Assembly (NCBI RefSeq): GCF_035046485.1
Contig: NC_085137.1
Location: 251,494,733 to 251,558,732, forward strand
Source of the DNA: Aedes albopictus
Lineage: Eukaryota; Arthropoda; Insecta; Diptera; Culicidae
Reading direction: 5' to 3'
DNA: 64,000 nt
The number at the start of each line of letters is the position of its first letter. Position 1 is the stretch's first letter. Below are positions 20,615 to 31,245 of this stretch, one piece after another. Made by a program: the position numbers and the translations under genes. The notes beneath the pieces were generated by a model. It was not told the origin of the DNA, ran no database searches, and was given only the letters and a program-made list of their open reading frames with translations.

Positions 20615-21414
20615 GGCACGTTGCGTGGCATCCTAGCCAGAGCGTGTATTTGAAGAGGATTCTGCTGATCATCGCCGTCATCCGACACGTCTACGTGGTG
20701 CCCTCACCAGGACGTGTATCGCCCGTGAAGTGATCAACGACATCGCCGCTCATCCCGAGCATTTCCGGCACGTCTCTCTGGTGCCGAACCAGAACGTGTA
20801 TTTTGAAGAGGAGTTCGTTGATCACTATTGTCGCTCGATCATCCGACACGTTGCCGTGGTCCCTGAACCACAACGTGTATCGCTGTTCACTATCATCGCC
20901 CTCCGACACGTCTGCGTGGTGCCTTTACCAGAACGTGTATCCCCGAGAAGTAGCCAACATCTACACCCTCGACTTTCCGGCACGTCTCTGTGGTCGCAAA
21001 CCAGGACGTGTATTCCAAGAGGATTCCGTTGATCAGTGTTGCCGCCTGACCAACCCACCCGTTGCCGTGGTCCAGCACCACAACGTGCTCTACTTCGAGA
21101 AAGTGATCGATCACATACGCCAACGCAAGTCATCTCGTGTATTTCCGGCACGTCTCAACCAAGCAGACGTTCAAACCAGGCGCTGTATTGCCAATAGGAC
21201 CCTCGTTGAGAACTATCGCCGTCCGATCTTCCGACACGTCGCCGTGGTCTCTCACCCACAACGTGTATCGCCGTGCTCTACCACCGTCAATTTTCCAACA
21301 CGTTCCGAGGTGCTCGTACCTGAAAGTGTAGCACCCTGAGGAGAAGGATTTCGTCGATCGCAATATCCGCCCGAATACCCGACACGTCCACGTGGTTCCT
21401 TAATCAGGACGTGT
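20615..21414 (+). repeat. Array of about ten degenerate hairpin units in the LTR-element leader
   Basis: Units of roughly 33 nt recur every 60-90 bp. Each has an outer stem ACACGT...ACGTGT and an inner stem around GTGGT...ACCAC. Clear copies start near 20615, 20685, 20768, 20846, 20906, 20979, 21060, 21234, 21297 and 21382; one near 21151 is degraded. The inner stem varies in a compensated way: TGGC/GCCA at 20615, TGGTG/CACCA at 20685, AGGT/ACCT at 21297, TGGTT/AATCA (one G-U) at 21382. Covariation suggests the RNA fold is or was selected; a packaging or translation role is only inference. Confidence 0.7.
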
Positions 21415-21930
21415 ACCACCGAAGATAAGTTGTATCGTCGTCTGATACCAATCACCGACTCGTTTGCTGGCTCCAAGGCCGAACGTCAGTCCAGGAGATT
21501 TCGTGCCTCAACTATCCGACATTATCAACACGTGTAGTCCCGTGTAGGAATTTGCCGACAACGCTAGAGAGTTCACTCCGTTTTCACTACTGATAGCCGA
21601 AGAAGGTGCTCTACACTGCGACAACGTCCGACCCGACACGATTGCGAATTCCCAGAGTGTACATACACCGTTTTGGAATCGACCAACTCAAGCCGCTTGA
21701 GAGAGTGCACTAAAGTAAGTACCACCAATCGAAGAATCGCCTATCAGGGAATATTCCGACCCAATAGCTGTGGAGCTGTCGTTGCACCCGACAGACGGAT
21801 CATCCAAATACGAGTAAGCACATTCCCCACGCCATCCATTGGTGTCTCCACAGTGTAAGTGCTTAAACTGGACACGCTGGCACGTGGTGAGCGTATTCCA
21901 ACCCGAGAAGTAGTTCCACAGTTTGCATCG

Positions 21931-22407
21931 ATGAACAAGTTGGCTGAGGCCATCAAGATGGACCGAGTTGACTCTGTTCTGCCTGACCAAAACACCGATT
22001 GGAGATCATCCGCTGATTCTCAAATACTGAAGGAGTTTGCGTCCCTCTCACGCCAGCAAGAACACGTGAATTTGAAGCTAATTCGAGTAGAGAACGCTCT
22101 TGCTGCCGCCCAAAGCCAAGTTAGCCAACCACGACTGAGGACTTACCTGAAGAACGTAGACGACGCCTATGCCGAGTTTAATGCCGTACACAGCCAGCTG
22201 ATCACGATCGTTCCAGAGGAGGCCCTACGAGAGCAAGAGGAAATATACATCGGCTTTGGGGAGCGATACAATCATCTCCGCTCGACCATTGGTGATTTGT
22301 TTAACGCTCATGACACGCATCCCGCTACAAATCAACATTCACGTTTGCAACCTTTGAGTGCTCCGATTTTCTTCGATATTGATGACTACAAATCCGACTG
22401 GCGATAG
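21931..22407 (+). CDS. Gag-like protein of the BEL/Pao-type element
   Basis: 158 codons from the first ATG (the frame stays open upstream to about 21859 without an ATG). It is rich in Leu, Gln and Glu. It contains PRLRTYLKNVDDAYAEFNAV and then FGERYNHLRSTIGDLF, a layout like the N-terminal helical part of BEL/Pao Gag, where a W/Y-x-x-F segment precedes an FxERYxxxxxxI motif. No zinc knuckle is in this frame. It ends at TAG in YKSDWR, after which Pro/Gln-rich sequence continues in another frame. It may provide particle protein in trans or simply be a relic. Confidence 0.55.
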   Translation: MNKLAEAIKMDRVDSVLPDQNTDWRSSADSQILKEFASLSRQQEHVNLKLIRVENALAAAQSQVSQPRLRTYLKNVDDAYAEFNAVHSQLITIVPEEALREQEEIYIGFGERYNHLRSTIGDLFNAHDTHPATNQHSRLQPLSAPIFFDIDDYKSDWR

Positions 22408-22429
22408 CTTTGTTTCAAAACATTTTCAG

Positions 22430-23484
22430 ATGACTACCCAAATAACACACCCGGAAATCTACAGGAGGATTTCGAATTGCCGAGCCACGAAGAGTCGAAT
22501 GTCCAACTGCAGGAGAAATGTGAGTTCACCCCGCAGTGTTCGCCGTTCTCATCCGATCCACAACCGACGAGCTTCAAACCACGAGAAGAGTACATCCAAC
22601 GTAGCACATCGGCTGATCTACAACCGCCTAAGAAGAAGACTCGAGACCTTCGCCAGGAACCGAAGAACAACCTGTCCGATCCGAGGATTGTTACTTACGC
22701 CGACCAATCCCAGAGTATGAAGTGCAGTTCGAATCCCCAAGCCGCTCTTAGTTCGTCATCCGGCAACTTAGCTGATTCTTCGGAAACCGAGATTCGGCAA
22801 CCCGCAGCCACTGACGAAGAGTTAGGGCAACCGATCAACGGTAACGCAACGACTCAGCCGATCAACGCCTTTGTGAACGTAGCCAACCAGCCTAGACAAC
22901 GCCAAGCATCGATTCCGCCAATCAAGAAAGAGCTTGAAGCTAAAACCGACCCTGCTGAGCAATGTCCAGCAGTTTCTCAAAGTGTTGACCTGAAACGATG
23001 AGAGTAGGAGTGACCGCTCAGAGACCGACTCGCAGCAATTGCAGAACGATCTCGAGAACGACCATGACCTAAAAGAGAGACCGTTCCTATCCAACCGACA
23101 GAGAATTGCAACGACATCCAACCATCGGTACTCCAAAAAACAACACTCCGGCTTTCGCAAATCGACATTCAGAATGCCTGAGCAGCACCCGACGAAGCAG
23201 TTTATAGACCAGCCCAACGAAACCCGAACAGGATCAGAGGATTTCCATAACGACGACATACTTTCAGACGTCATTTTCCGCCCAATGAGATTTGTAGAGT
23301 CCAGCCACATCGAGAATTTCAAGCACACCAAACCTACGAGGACCACCACAAATACGACAGAGTTCCCATATCGTTACTTCCGACCCAGGTACCGTCGTCC
23401 GAAGAGAGAAACCATTGAGTGTGGAAGACACATTCCCGTATCCAACAATGTGCTGTTGATACTCCGTCTCAACCGGGGGGAGTA
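22430..23484 (+). pseudogene. Degraded Pro/Gln/Ser-rich continuation of the LTR-element ORF
   Basis: Two frames (about 22433-23001 and 23039-23480) encode low-complexity, polar protein: SHEESNVQLQEKCEFTPQ, later DQPNETRTGSEDFHNDD and YRYFRPRYRRPKRE. The reading frame shifts after 22407 and stops at 23001. There is no recognisable protease, polymerase or integrase motif. The final Arg-rich piece resembles the basic end of BEL/Pao polyproteins only weakly. The frame runs directly to the polypurine tract. Confidence 0.4.
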
Positions 23485-24114
23485 TGTTCCGTACGGAACG
23501 TACCGCAAAAGAGCCCGATGGAAGTTCCCTACAACGTACCAGACGCACGCTACTTTAGTCCACCAATTCGTTGCGCTCATCAGAATGTAACCCGCGATAC
23601 GACCCACCCTGCCTACGCCGCTGCGACCGTGAGTTCCCACCGCAACCGTAAGTGTCACCTGTGAGTGGCAGTGAGAGGCTCCCACCATCGTCACCGTCGC
23701 CAGTGTGGTAACTCATCTGAAACTCACCACAGCAGGGTTGTGAGTTCAACCAGCGCTCCTTCGAGAAGATTCCTCCCGCGTCTGGAACACATATAGCGAT
23801 ATTGCGCGAATGTTCCAGACGAAAACCGTGCGCATATAAATATGCGACAAGTTCGACCGCAGAGTTCAGTACTGATTTAACCGCCGCGAATTCAACCTCG
23901 ACCATAGTGAAAGTGAACCAAAAGTGACTAGTAGTGAAAGTTATAGTAAGATAGTGAACAGTAAAGTGTAGTAGTGAAGTGTAGTGTAAAGAAGAGAAAT
24001 AAAGTGTAGTTTATAGTGATCAGCAGAAAAAGTGTAGTGTTGATTCTTTCCACATCCCCGAGTGATACAGTCCACCCGACCCGACCGGAGTTGGCCACGG
24101 TTAACGCGCCAACA
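23485..24114 (+). repeat. 3' LTR
   Basis: 630 bp, starts TGTTCCGTACGG just after the purine tract and ends CGCCAACA. It is followed by the target duplication GTGCT at 24115-24119. Confidence 0.92.
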
Positions 24115-24119
24115 GTGCT

Positions 24120-24892
24120 ACTCCCAAGCAGTGGGATTCAAGACAGCCATTGTGGCGGCCATGTTTAGATCGCTGAAAACGTATGTTCCAAAATTACTAC
24201 TCTTTACGGTATCTTCTAGTACCCTTTATGGTTGGCTTTGGCTAAAAATTTTGACTGCAAAGCTTCAACACCTCAAACGACCGTTCAATTTGGGCACCAT
24301 TATGTGCCATTTCTCATCATGCAACTTGTAGCAGGACTTATTGCTTCCGGAAGGGCCGAGCTCATCGACAGTGCAAAAAGGCACAGGAAACAGGTAAGGG
24401 GAGTCTTGGTAGATAAAATGGTGCAATTGTGTATCCTGTTTACAGTTTCCAATCCAATCCAACTGTCTGCCCTACTGCCTTCGGCTGTAGGTTTTAGGTA
24501 GGTAGGTACGTAGATACCGACTGGGTTCATTTGCGTTGCAATTTTATTGCCCTCCTTGTGGACGACACTATACGTAGTACGAGTAGGCAGCACAGAGTTG
24601 GGACATGTTTATTTATTCCGCCGAATGGAATGTCTTTCTGCTACAATACGGTTCCAGTCCCCAAGGGCCGACGACGACGGACGCCGGACTGAGCAGAATG
24701 TCTTCATTACAACGGACATGCAGCATCCGGACGGAACAAGTTATTTCTTTTCGTATGTTGTTCTGCATACCTGTTTATGGTTGGTCGAAATTTACTATGT
24801 TTGTGATGCCTTTAATGGAACCGTCCTGCAATAAAATGTGTGTTTGGCAAATATGGAGTTTGCCCAATTACTTTGAATTTTCTGAGCGCGTG
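24120..24892. other. No gene recognised
   Basis: Contains AGCCATTGTGGCGGCCATGTT at about 24144, a phrase also seen at 15475-15492, so the first part may be repeat-derived. No coding region could be supported. Confidence 0.3.
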
Positions 24893-24894
24893 TA

Positions 24895-26357
24895 CGCCCG
24901 AATAAAAAATACAGTAGAAAAACCGAACGTTGTATTGTAACAGTACTATTTAAAACCATATTTTTACAATAGAAACCACTGTAAAAATAAAAATACAAAA
25001 ACAATAAAATGTAATGTAGAACACCATACAGTAAATTGTAAATAAGATTTTTACAATATACTATACGGGTTGTTAAGTATCGTAACAATATAAAAAAATA
25101 TTTTTCTCCATATATATTTTTTTGCAAAACCATACATTATATTGTAAATGAATTGTTATAAATACTGATACGTGGGTTTTAATAAACCGTACTTTGTATG
25201 GTACACAAATGGTTTCAAACAACAAAATGTACCGTAAATATATTGTTTTTAATTGTAGTTTCACCACTGGTTATACATTTAATTAAATGGTTTTGGAATG
25301 GTTCTCTTTTGTTATGTTGTATTGGTTTACATTACATAAACCATGTAATGTTATATTATCTTGTCATTTTCCTCCTGTTAATGGCATCTTAGGCTTACTT
25401 GCATTATGAGAATGCGTTTTGGGAATTTTCCAGAGCGTTTTGGATAACCTTTCATATATTGGATCGCCCACGTCTAAGTCTGAGTCGAGGTCTGAGTAGT
25501 CTCTGATTGCATTAACAGTTGAAGCTTAGGCTCCCATGCCCCACCAGCCAGATAACCGGGTTTCGCAAACTAAGCATTATTTATGGCAACGCTTTGAGCG
25601 GCATGATGGAACTATGCCGAGCGCGCTAAGCATTATTAGACCACTAATGTAGTTGCATGAAGTGGGTGACGAGGTACATAAGTATCATTACAGCGTGCTT
25701 AACCGTTATTGCAATATTGAGGCTCCAGTTTGACTAAAGTTTGAAATACACGTACATATGTATTTAACAACTCAATAGAAAACTGTCAAGTTCGATTCAA
25801 GTATAAGTTAGGTTAAGAAGCAAACCCACAGACGAACCTATATTAGAATTTCTTTCAGTATTCAGTCCAGTCCATATGTTAAAGATGGCTCTACGTCAAA
25901 GATAAAGTTCGTCAATCGTATTCCTCTCATCGCACTCTACATACCTAGCCCGCCATATCGCTTGGATCTGCGATTCTTAAGACATCTGGTTTACTACTTA
26001 CTTAACATTTTATTGACTTTAAATTGATGTTTCAACTTATTCACTTTTTTCTTTCCTTTCCTTTGCATTATAAAAGTCACAAAGATCAACAAAACAAAGC
26101 GCGGAAAAAATCTAAAACTGAATAAATAATTAAAAATGCACGGAAAAATAATGTTTCGGAAAAGTGAATGGTTCAAACGTAAGAAAAACAGTATAATATA
26201 GTGTTACATAAAAATCGAATGTAAATGTATAGTAGCTACAATGTGCGAAGCTTTTAGTGAACCATTTCATTACAATATACATTATTGTAGCTGGTACACT
26301 GTATGGTGCAGGAATGGTTTTCACCAAACACCCTATGGTTAGTTTTTATCCGGGCGG
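24895..26357. mobile_element. AT-rich TIR element (about 1.46 kb)
   Basis: The left end CGCCCGAATAAAAA (24895) pairs imperfectly with the right end TTTTTATCCGGGCGG (ending about 26357), each next to TA. The interior is very AT-rich, with repeated TACAGTA/CCATAC-type words and no transposase. One-base asymmetry at the ends and lack of an empty site keep this provisional. It could be a decayed non-autonomous DNA transposon. Confidence 0.4.
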
Positions 26358-26360
26358 TAT

Positions 26361-27075
26361 GCACTAGCGTGGGACACCAAAAGACATTTTACTCCTGCAC
26401 ACTTTTTGAGTTCTATTTTGGTCCGACATCAACTGTGCAAGATTTCAGCTCGATCGGAGAAACTATATTTTAGCGCCAGCCATTTTAAGTTTTCATACGA
26501 TTTACTATGGGGAAAATCACTTTTTCAAAGAAAAATCGCCACAGGTTGCCCCTTAACCCCTAAAAATAAATCGATGAATGATTTCTGTTGGAAATTTCAC
26601 GAGGAACCAACCCTCCGAAGACAAAGCAATCTAAGGCATGTGGAAAAAGTTATTGACTGAAAACCGAATGGCATGCCAACGCTGTTTAACATGTAAGGAA
26701 TAACAATAAATAACAAAATCTCGTCATTTTATCGATCGGGGGAAGCTTAATAACTTTTTCCACGAACGTCGCATTGATTTGCGGTCTTCGGAGGTCTGAT
26801 TCCTCGTGAAGTTTACTACAGAAATCATTCATCGACTTATTTTTAGGAATCTAGGGGTTACTCCTAGCGATTTTACTTTGCAGAAGTAAAATGCCCCCAT
26901 AGTAAATCGTATGAAAAACTAAGAATGGCGGGCGCTAAAATATAGTTTATCCGATCGATCTGAAAATTTGCACAGTTGATATGGGACCAAAGCGGAACTC
27001 AAAAAGTATACAGGAGTTAGAGTTTTCCCATTTTTTTTATTTTCCCATATAAACCGTGTACCAGGCTAGTATGCG
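26361..27075. mobile_element. Foldback element with ~300-bp inverted arms
   Basis: The left arm (26361-26660) and right arm (about 26745-27075) are inverted copies. Recognisable pairs are GCACTAGC / GCTAGTATGC at the tips, GGTCCGACATCAACTG / CAGTTGATATGGGACC, CATACGATTTACTATGGGG / CCCCATAGTAAATCGTATG, and AATAACTTTTTCCAC near the centre. There is no coding capacity. Its right end lies about 25 bp from the RTE tail at 27101. Confidence 0.65.
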
Positions 27076-27442
27076 CTCAAACTAAGCTAAATGTTCAGGT
27101 ACTTACCTTACCAATCAGGTTAAGGCCGGGGTAGCCTCTGCTGTACATAGAAGCCGTCTCCATTCCACTCGGTCAATGGATATTTGTCTCCAGTTCCGCA
27201 CTCTGCGTAGGGTCCGCAGATCGTCCTCCACTTGGTCGACCCGCCTATCTCGGTGCGCACCACGTCTTCTTGTACCGGTCAGCTGACTCTCGAGGACCAT
27301 TTTAGTCGGGTTGCTATCCGACATCCTGATGACGTGACCCGTCCACCGTAGCCTCCCGATTTTTGCGGTGTGGACGATGGTTGGTTATCTCAGCAGCTGA
27401 TGTAGCTCGTGGTTCATTCGCCTTCTCCAAGTCCCGTCTTCC

Positions 27443-27490
27443 TGTTGTGTCTGTATAGCAGATTATCCCCCTATGGTTTAGAAGGAAAAA
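27443..27490 (+). mobile_element. 48-bp A-tailed retroposed insertion with 14-bp target duplication
   Basis: AAGTCCCGTCTTCC occurs at 27429-27442 and again at 27491-27504, flanking 48 bp that begins TGTTGTGTCTGTATAGC and ends GAAGGAAAAA. Other RTE copies have one copy of this site and no insertion. The A-rich end and long duplication are the usual signs of target-primed retroposition of a short RNA 3' end. The source RNA was not recognised. Confidence 0.65.
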
Positions 27491-27886
27491 AAGTCCCGTC
27501 TTCCATCTGCACTCCACCGTAGGTGGTACACAACACGTTCCATTCGAAAATTCCAGGGGCACGTTGGTCCTCTGCACGTAGGGTCCATGCTTCGTGCCCA
27601 TAGAGGACTATCGGTCTAATCTGCGTTTTGTAGATAGTTAACTTCGTGTGACGGCGAACTTTGTTCGATCGTAGAGTTCTGCGCAGTCTAAAGTAAGCTC
27701 GATTTCCTGCCATAATACGTCTCTGAATTTCTCTGCTGGTGTCGTTGTCGGGGGTCACCAGTGAGCCCAAGTACACGAATTCTTCAACCGCCTCGATTTC
27801 ATCACCGTCGATAAAAATTCCTGGCGGGTGAGGGGTGGCGGGTGCGGTGATTCCTTTGTCATCATGTGTCTTCGACACATTAATAA

Positions 27887-28564
27887 CACTAGTTTACAGC
27901 ATTTTTGAACTCAGTAAGCTGATGATCATTTTTGGTGTAGAATCATGCCCTGAGTTCGAAAACGCGAAAGAAAAAAATTACAGTAGAGTGGATTTTTTTT
28001 CGACTTTCCATACAAGGTTGATGATTTGAAATCGATTTTTGTTCTATTTTTAAGCAAAGTCGCTCACTTCAAACATCTCATTCTCCGTAATCAAAGCTCC
28101 GATTGAGCTGAAATTTTTACTGTAACTCGCCTACATATGATCTGTCAAATAAACGTCGAGAAAGAATTTTTAAATTGTTTTTTTCATATTAAAAAAAAAT
28201 ACATTTCTTCAAAAAAATATGGGAATTTTGCTAAAATTTAAGGAGATCGTCCCTAAAACTCGCCAATATCTTGAAATTCATCAATCTGACGCAAAACCTG
28301 TATTCAGATGATCGAATGGTATTGTATTCAGCTTTTAATTTATGGAAAAAGATTTAAAATTGGTCAAACAAAACGCAATATATTTGAATTTTAGTAAATT
28401 ACATATTTTGAAAAGTTGTAAAGCTCGATATTGAGCTAAAACTCAAAAACTGTTCTACTTAAAATTTTTTGAAGATCGGTTTCGAAATCAGCGCTAAATT
28501 GTGCTTCAAAAATTTTGGTCGTTGACAGAAGTTCACGACTTTCGTTTTATTTTGTAAACTAGTG
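27887..28564. mobile_element. MITE with TAA target duplication inside RTE copy 2 (678 bp)
   Basis: TIR CACTAGTTTACA at 27887 and its reverse complement ending at 28564, flanked by TAA at 27884-27886 and 28565-28567. RTE copy 1 has CATTAATGACTAATCC at this site, so the insertion boundaries are exact to the base. The 3-bp TWA/TAA target duplication is typical of PIF/Harbinger. No ORF. Confidence 0.8.
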
Positions 28565-28567
28565 TAA

Positions 28568-29387
28568 CTAATCCGATATGCCTGGTTTCACTCTTTAGTC
28601 GGATGTACGTTTCCGCCATCGTCTCAAACTTTCGAGCTATAATATCAATATCATCAGCGAAACCAAGCAGCTGAACGGACTTCGTGAAAATCGTCCCACT
28701 CGTGTTTATCCCCGCTCTCCTTATTACAACTTCTAACGCAATGTTAAACAGTACGCACGGAAGACCTTGCCGAAACTCTCTGCGAGATTCGAAGGGACTC
28801 GAGAGTGTCCCTGATACTCGAACTACGCACATCACTCGATCCATCGTCGCCTTGATCAATCGTATCAGTTTATCCGGAAATCCGTATTCGTGCATAATCT
28901 GCCATAGCTGTTCTCGATCGATTATATCATACGCCGATTTGAAATCGATGAACAAGTGATGTGTGGGCACGTTGTATTCGCGGCATTTCTGCAACACCTG
29001 GCGGATGGCGAACATCTGGTCCGTTGTAGCGCGTTCACCCAGAAATCCAGCCTGATATTGCCCCAAGAACTCTGTTGCAATCGGTGATAGACGGCGGCAT
29101 AAAATTTGAGAGAGTATCTTGTAGGCAGCGCTCAGTAGTGTGATCGCGCGGTAGTTCCCGCAATCCAACTTGTCGCCCTTTTTGTAGATGGGACACACGA
29201 TACCTTCCATCCATTCCTCCGGTAATACTTCCTCCTCCCAAATCTTGGTAATGACCCAGTGTAGTGCTCTCACCAGTGCGTCTCCACCGTATTGTAGAAG
29301 CTCGCTTGGTAGTTGATCTGCTCCAGCGGTTTTGTTGTTTTTCAACCGGCCAACCTCGAGGCCGGAAGTCTTTCGTCTTGTGCACAT
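28568..29387 (-). pseudogene. RTE copy 2 reverse transcriptase segment
   Basis: Open for about 270 codons. Landmarks are GRLKNNKTAGADQLPSELLQ, WIVCPIYKKGD-type IVCPIYKKGDKLDCGNYRAI, LGQYQAGFLGERATTDQMF, HHLFIDFKSAYDIIDREQL and the catalytic LLGFADDIDIIARK. A short deletion removes residues after FESRREFRQG. The frame is lost at the MITE junction at 28564 and resumes at 27883 (GDEIEAVEEFVYLGSL). Function if intact: target-primed cDNA synthesis. Dead copy. Confidence 0.8.
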
Positions 29388-30037
29388 ACTCCAAGATCTG
29401 TTACCACGCTACCTTCGGTACTTGCAACGTCGCCATTGAAATGCTCATCGTAATGCTGCCGCTACCTCTCGACCACCTCACGCTCGCTCGTGAGAATATT
29501 CCCGTGATAATCTCGGCACATGTCGGCTTGTGGCACAAAGCCTCTGCGCGAGCGGTTCAGCTTCTCGTAGAACTTTCGTGTGTCCTTAGCGCGGTACAGC
29601 TCTTCCATCGCTTCGCGATCTCGTTCTTCCTGCTGGCGCTTCTTCATCCGGAAGACTGAGTTCTGCCTGTTCCGCGCCTGTTTGTAACATGCCTAATTCG
29701 CTCTCGTACGGTGTTGCAGAATTCTCGCCCATGCTGCATTCTTCTCGTTTTTCAACTGTTCACATTCGCCATCACAGTCGTTTCTGTGATTCGGAGTCGC
29801 GAAGCCTAGTGCTGTAGCCGAGGTACTACCTATGGCGGATTGGATGTCCCTCCAGCCATCTTCAAGTGTAGCTGCGCCAAGCTGCTCTTCCGTTGGTAGG
29901 GCCACTGCTAACTGCTGCGCCTAATCTTGAGCCACTTCTACGTTACGAAGTTGCTCGATGTTGAGTCGCGGCGTTCGACGAGTGGTGATAGCTGTCGAAA
30001 GTTTTGAGCGCATGCACACAGCGACTAAGTAGTGATC

Positions 30038-30750
30038 CTAATCTTTATTCGCACTGCGGTATGTGCGGACGTTGGTTATATCCGAGAAGAATTTACCGTC
30101 GATTAGAACGTGGTCGATTTGGTTTTCTGTTTGATGGTCGAGTGATCTCCAGGTGGCTTTGTGGATATCTTTGCGGGGGAAGCAGGTGCTTCGGACTACC
30201 ATACCACAGGAGGCTGCAAAGTTTACGCATCGCTGGCCGTTATCATTCGATACGGCATGCAGGCTGCTACACCCGATTACCGGTCTATACATTTCCTCCC
30301 TTCCTACCAGCGCGTTCATGTCGCCGAAAACGATTTTCACGTCACGCGGCGAGCAACCATCGTATGTTTGCTCTAACTGCGCGTAGAACGCTTCTTTCTC
30401 GTCATCGGGTCTCCCTTCGTGTGGGCAGTGGACGTTAATGATGCTGTAGTTGAAGAAACGGCCCTTAACTCTCAACATGCACATCCTTGCGTTGATCGGC
30501 TGCCACCCGATCACACGTTGTCGCATCTTGCCCAACACTATAAATCCTGTTCCCAGTTCATTGGTGGTGCCACAGCTTTGATAGAAGGTAGCCGCTCGAT
30601 GCCCGCTTTTCCACACTTTCTGTCCAGTCAAACAAAGTTCTTGCAACGCCACGATGTCGAAGTTGCGGGGATGTAGTTCGTCGTAGATTATCCTGTCACA
30701 TCCTGCGAAACCTAGTGACTTGCAATTCCATGTTCCAAGTTTCCAATCGT
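30038..30750 (-). pseudogene. RTE copy 2 endonuclease segment
   Basis: Encodes an APE-type endonuclease: ALQELCLTGQKVWKSGHRAA, TGFIVLGKMRQRVIGWQP, INVHCPHEGRPDDEKEAFYA, IVFGDMNALVGREE and TENQIDHVLIDGKFFSDI. A frame problem near 30690 breaks the upstream N-terminal piece (NMELQVTRFRR where copy 3 has NMARGFAGCDRI). The C-terminal DHY motif region is degraded near 30040. Confidence 0.8.
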
Positions 30751-31245
30751 AGTCCTTATTTCGTCGCGTGGGTCTTTGCCGATTATATCGAGTCGTATTT
30801 TCTCCTATGTTATTCGCAATGGGGATTTTTACGGGAGTCTTATTGGTCCTACGCCAACACTCCTGTCTCGGTGGAGGGCCATCGTGCCAGTTCTGTTTAA
30901 CGTCCCAACCAACACTAGGACGACCACGCTGATGGGGCTACCACCTTGGATCTAGCTGGGCGTGGTGCAGCGTTTCTTACTCAGCCGCTGGATGCCAGAA
31001 CAGACGCTGTTTGAGCCGCACCTCCTTGGTGAACAGACGCTCGGATCGTACCTCCTCAATCTAGCTGAAGTCAGAAGGACAATAGTGCCCAGGCTGCACT
31101 ACCAGCTAAGCACACAACTCTTAGCTGGCGGTCTTTGTCATCGCTTGACCCGTGGAAGCATGAGGTAGGAACTTGTGAGGACCAGAGCTATATTGGACTC
31201 TCTCCTTATCGACTCACCGTTTTGCAGCCCGTCAAGTAGTTGCCC

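Larger units (their letters stand above)
19904..24114 (+). mobile_element. Non-autonomous BEL/Pao-type LTR retrotransposon (4.2 kb)
   Basis: Two 630-bp LTRs (TG...CA) bound a 2.95-kb interior. The 5-bp target duplication GTGCT is at 19899-19903 and 24115-24119. A putative primer-binding region starts near 20537 (TGGTCCTTCGAGCTGG) and a purine tract GGGGGGAG lies at 23475-23482. The interior holds a hairpin-rich leader, a gag-like ORF and a Pro/Gln-rich degraded frame. No protease, reverse transcriptase, RNase H or integrase motif was found in any frame, so polymerase must come from a relative. Only about four differences between LTRs were seen by eye, so the insertion is young. Confidence 0.85.
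27101..31245 (-). mobile_element. RTE-clade non-LTR retrotransposon, copy 2 (near full length, disrupted)
   Basis: Minus-strand element of about 3.4 kb once the nested MITE is removed. Its 5' region (about 31245-30760) matches the 5' region of copy 3 at 38.9 kb. The endonuclease lies at 30750-30038, the linker at 29905-29390, the RT at 29387-28568 and its continuation at 27883-27120. The 3' end is a GGTAAGGTAAGT tail (complement of 27101-27112). It is interrupted by a 678-bp TAA-flanked MITE and a 48-bp A-tailed insertion, and contains frameshifts (for example inside FESRREFRQG, where several residues are missing). JAM1-like RTE identity is likely but not proven. Confidence 0.85.

Noticed and set aside
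20803..21339. 178-codon open frame in the LTR-element leader and its antisense partners
   Set aside because: It spans the hairpin repeats, has no ATG context or domain, and the repeats explain its openness better than coding does.
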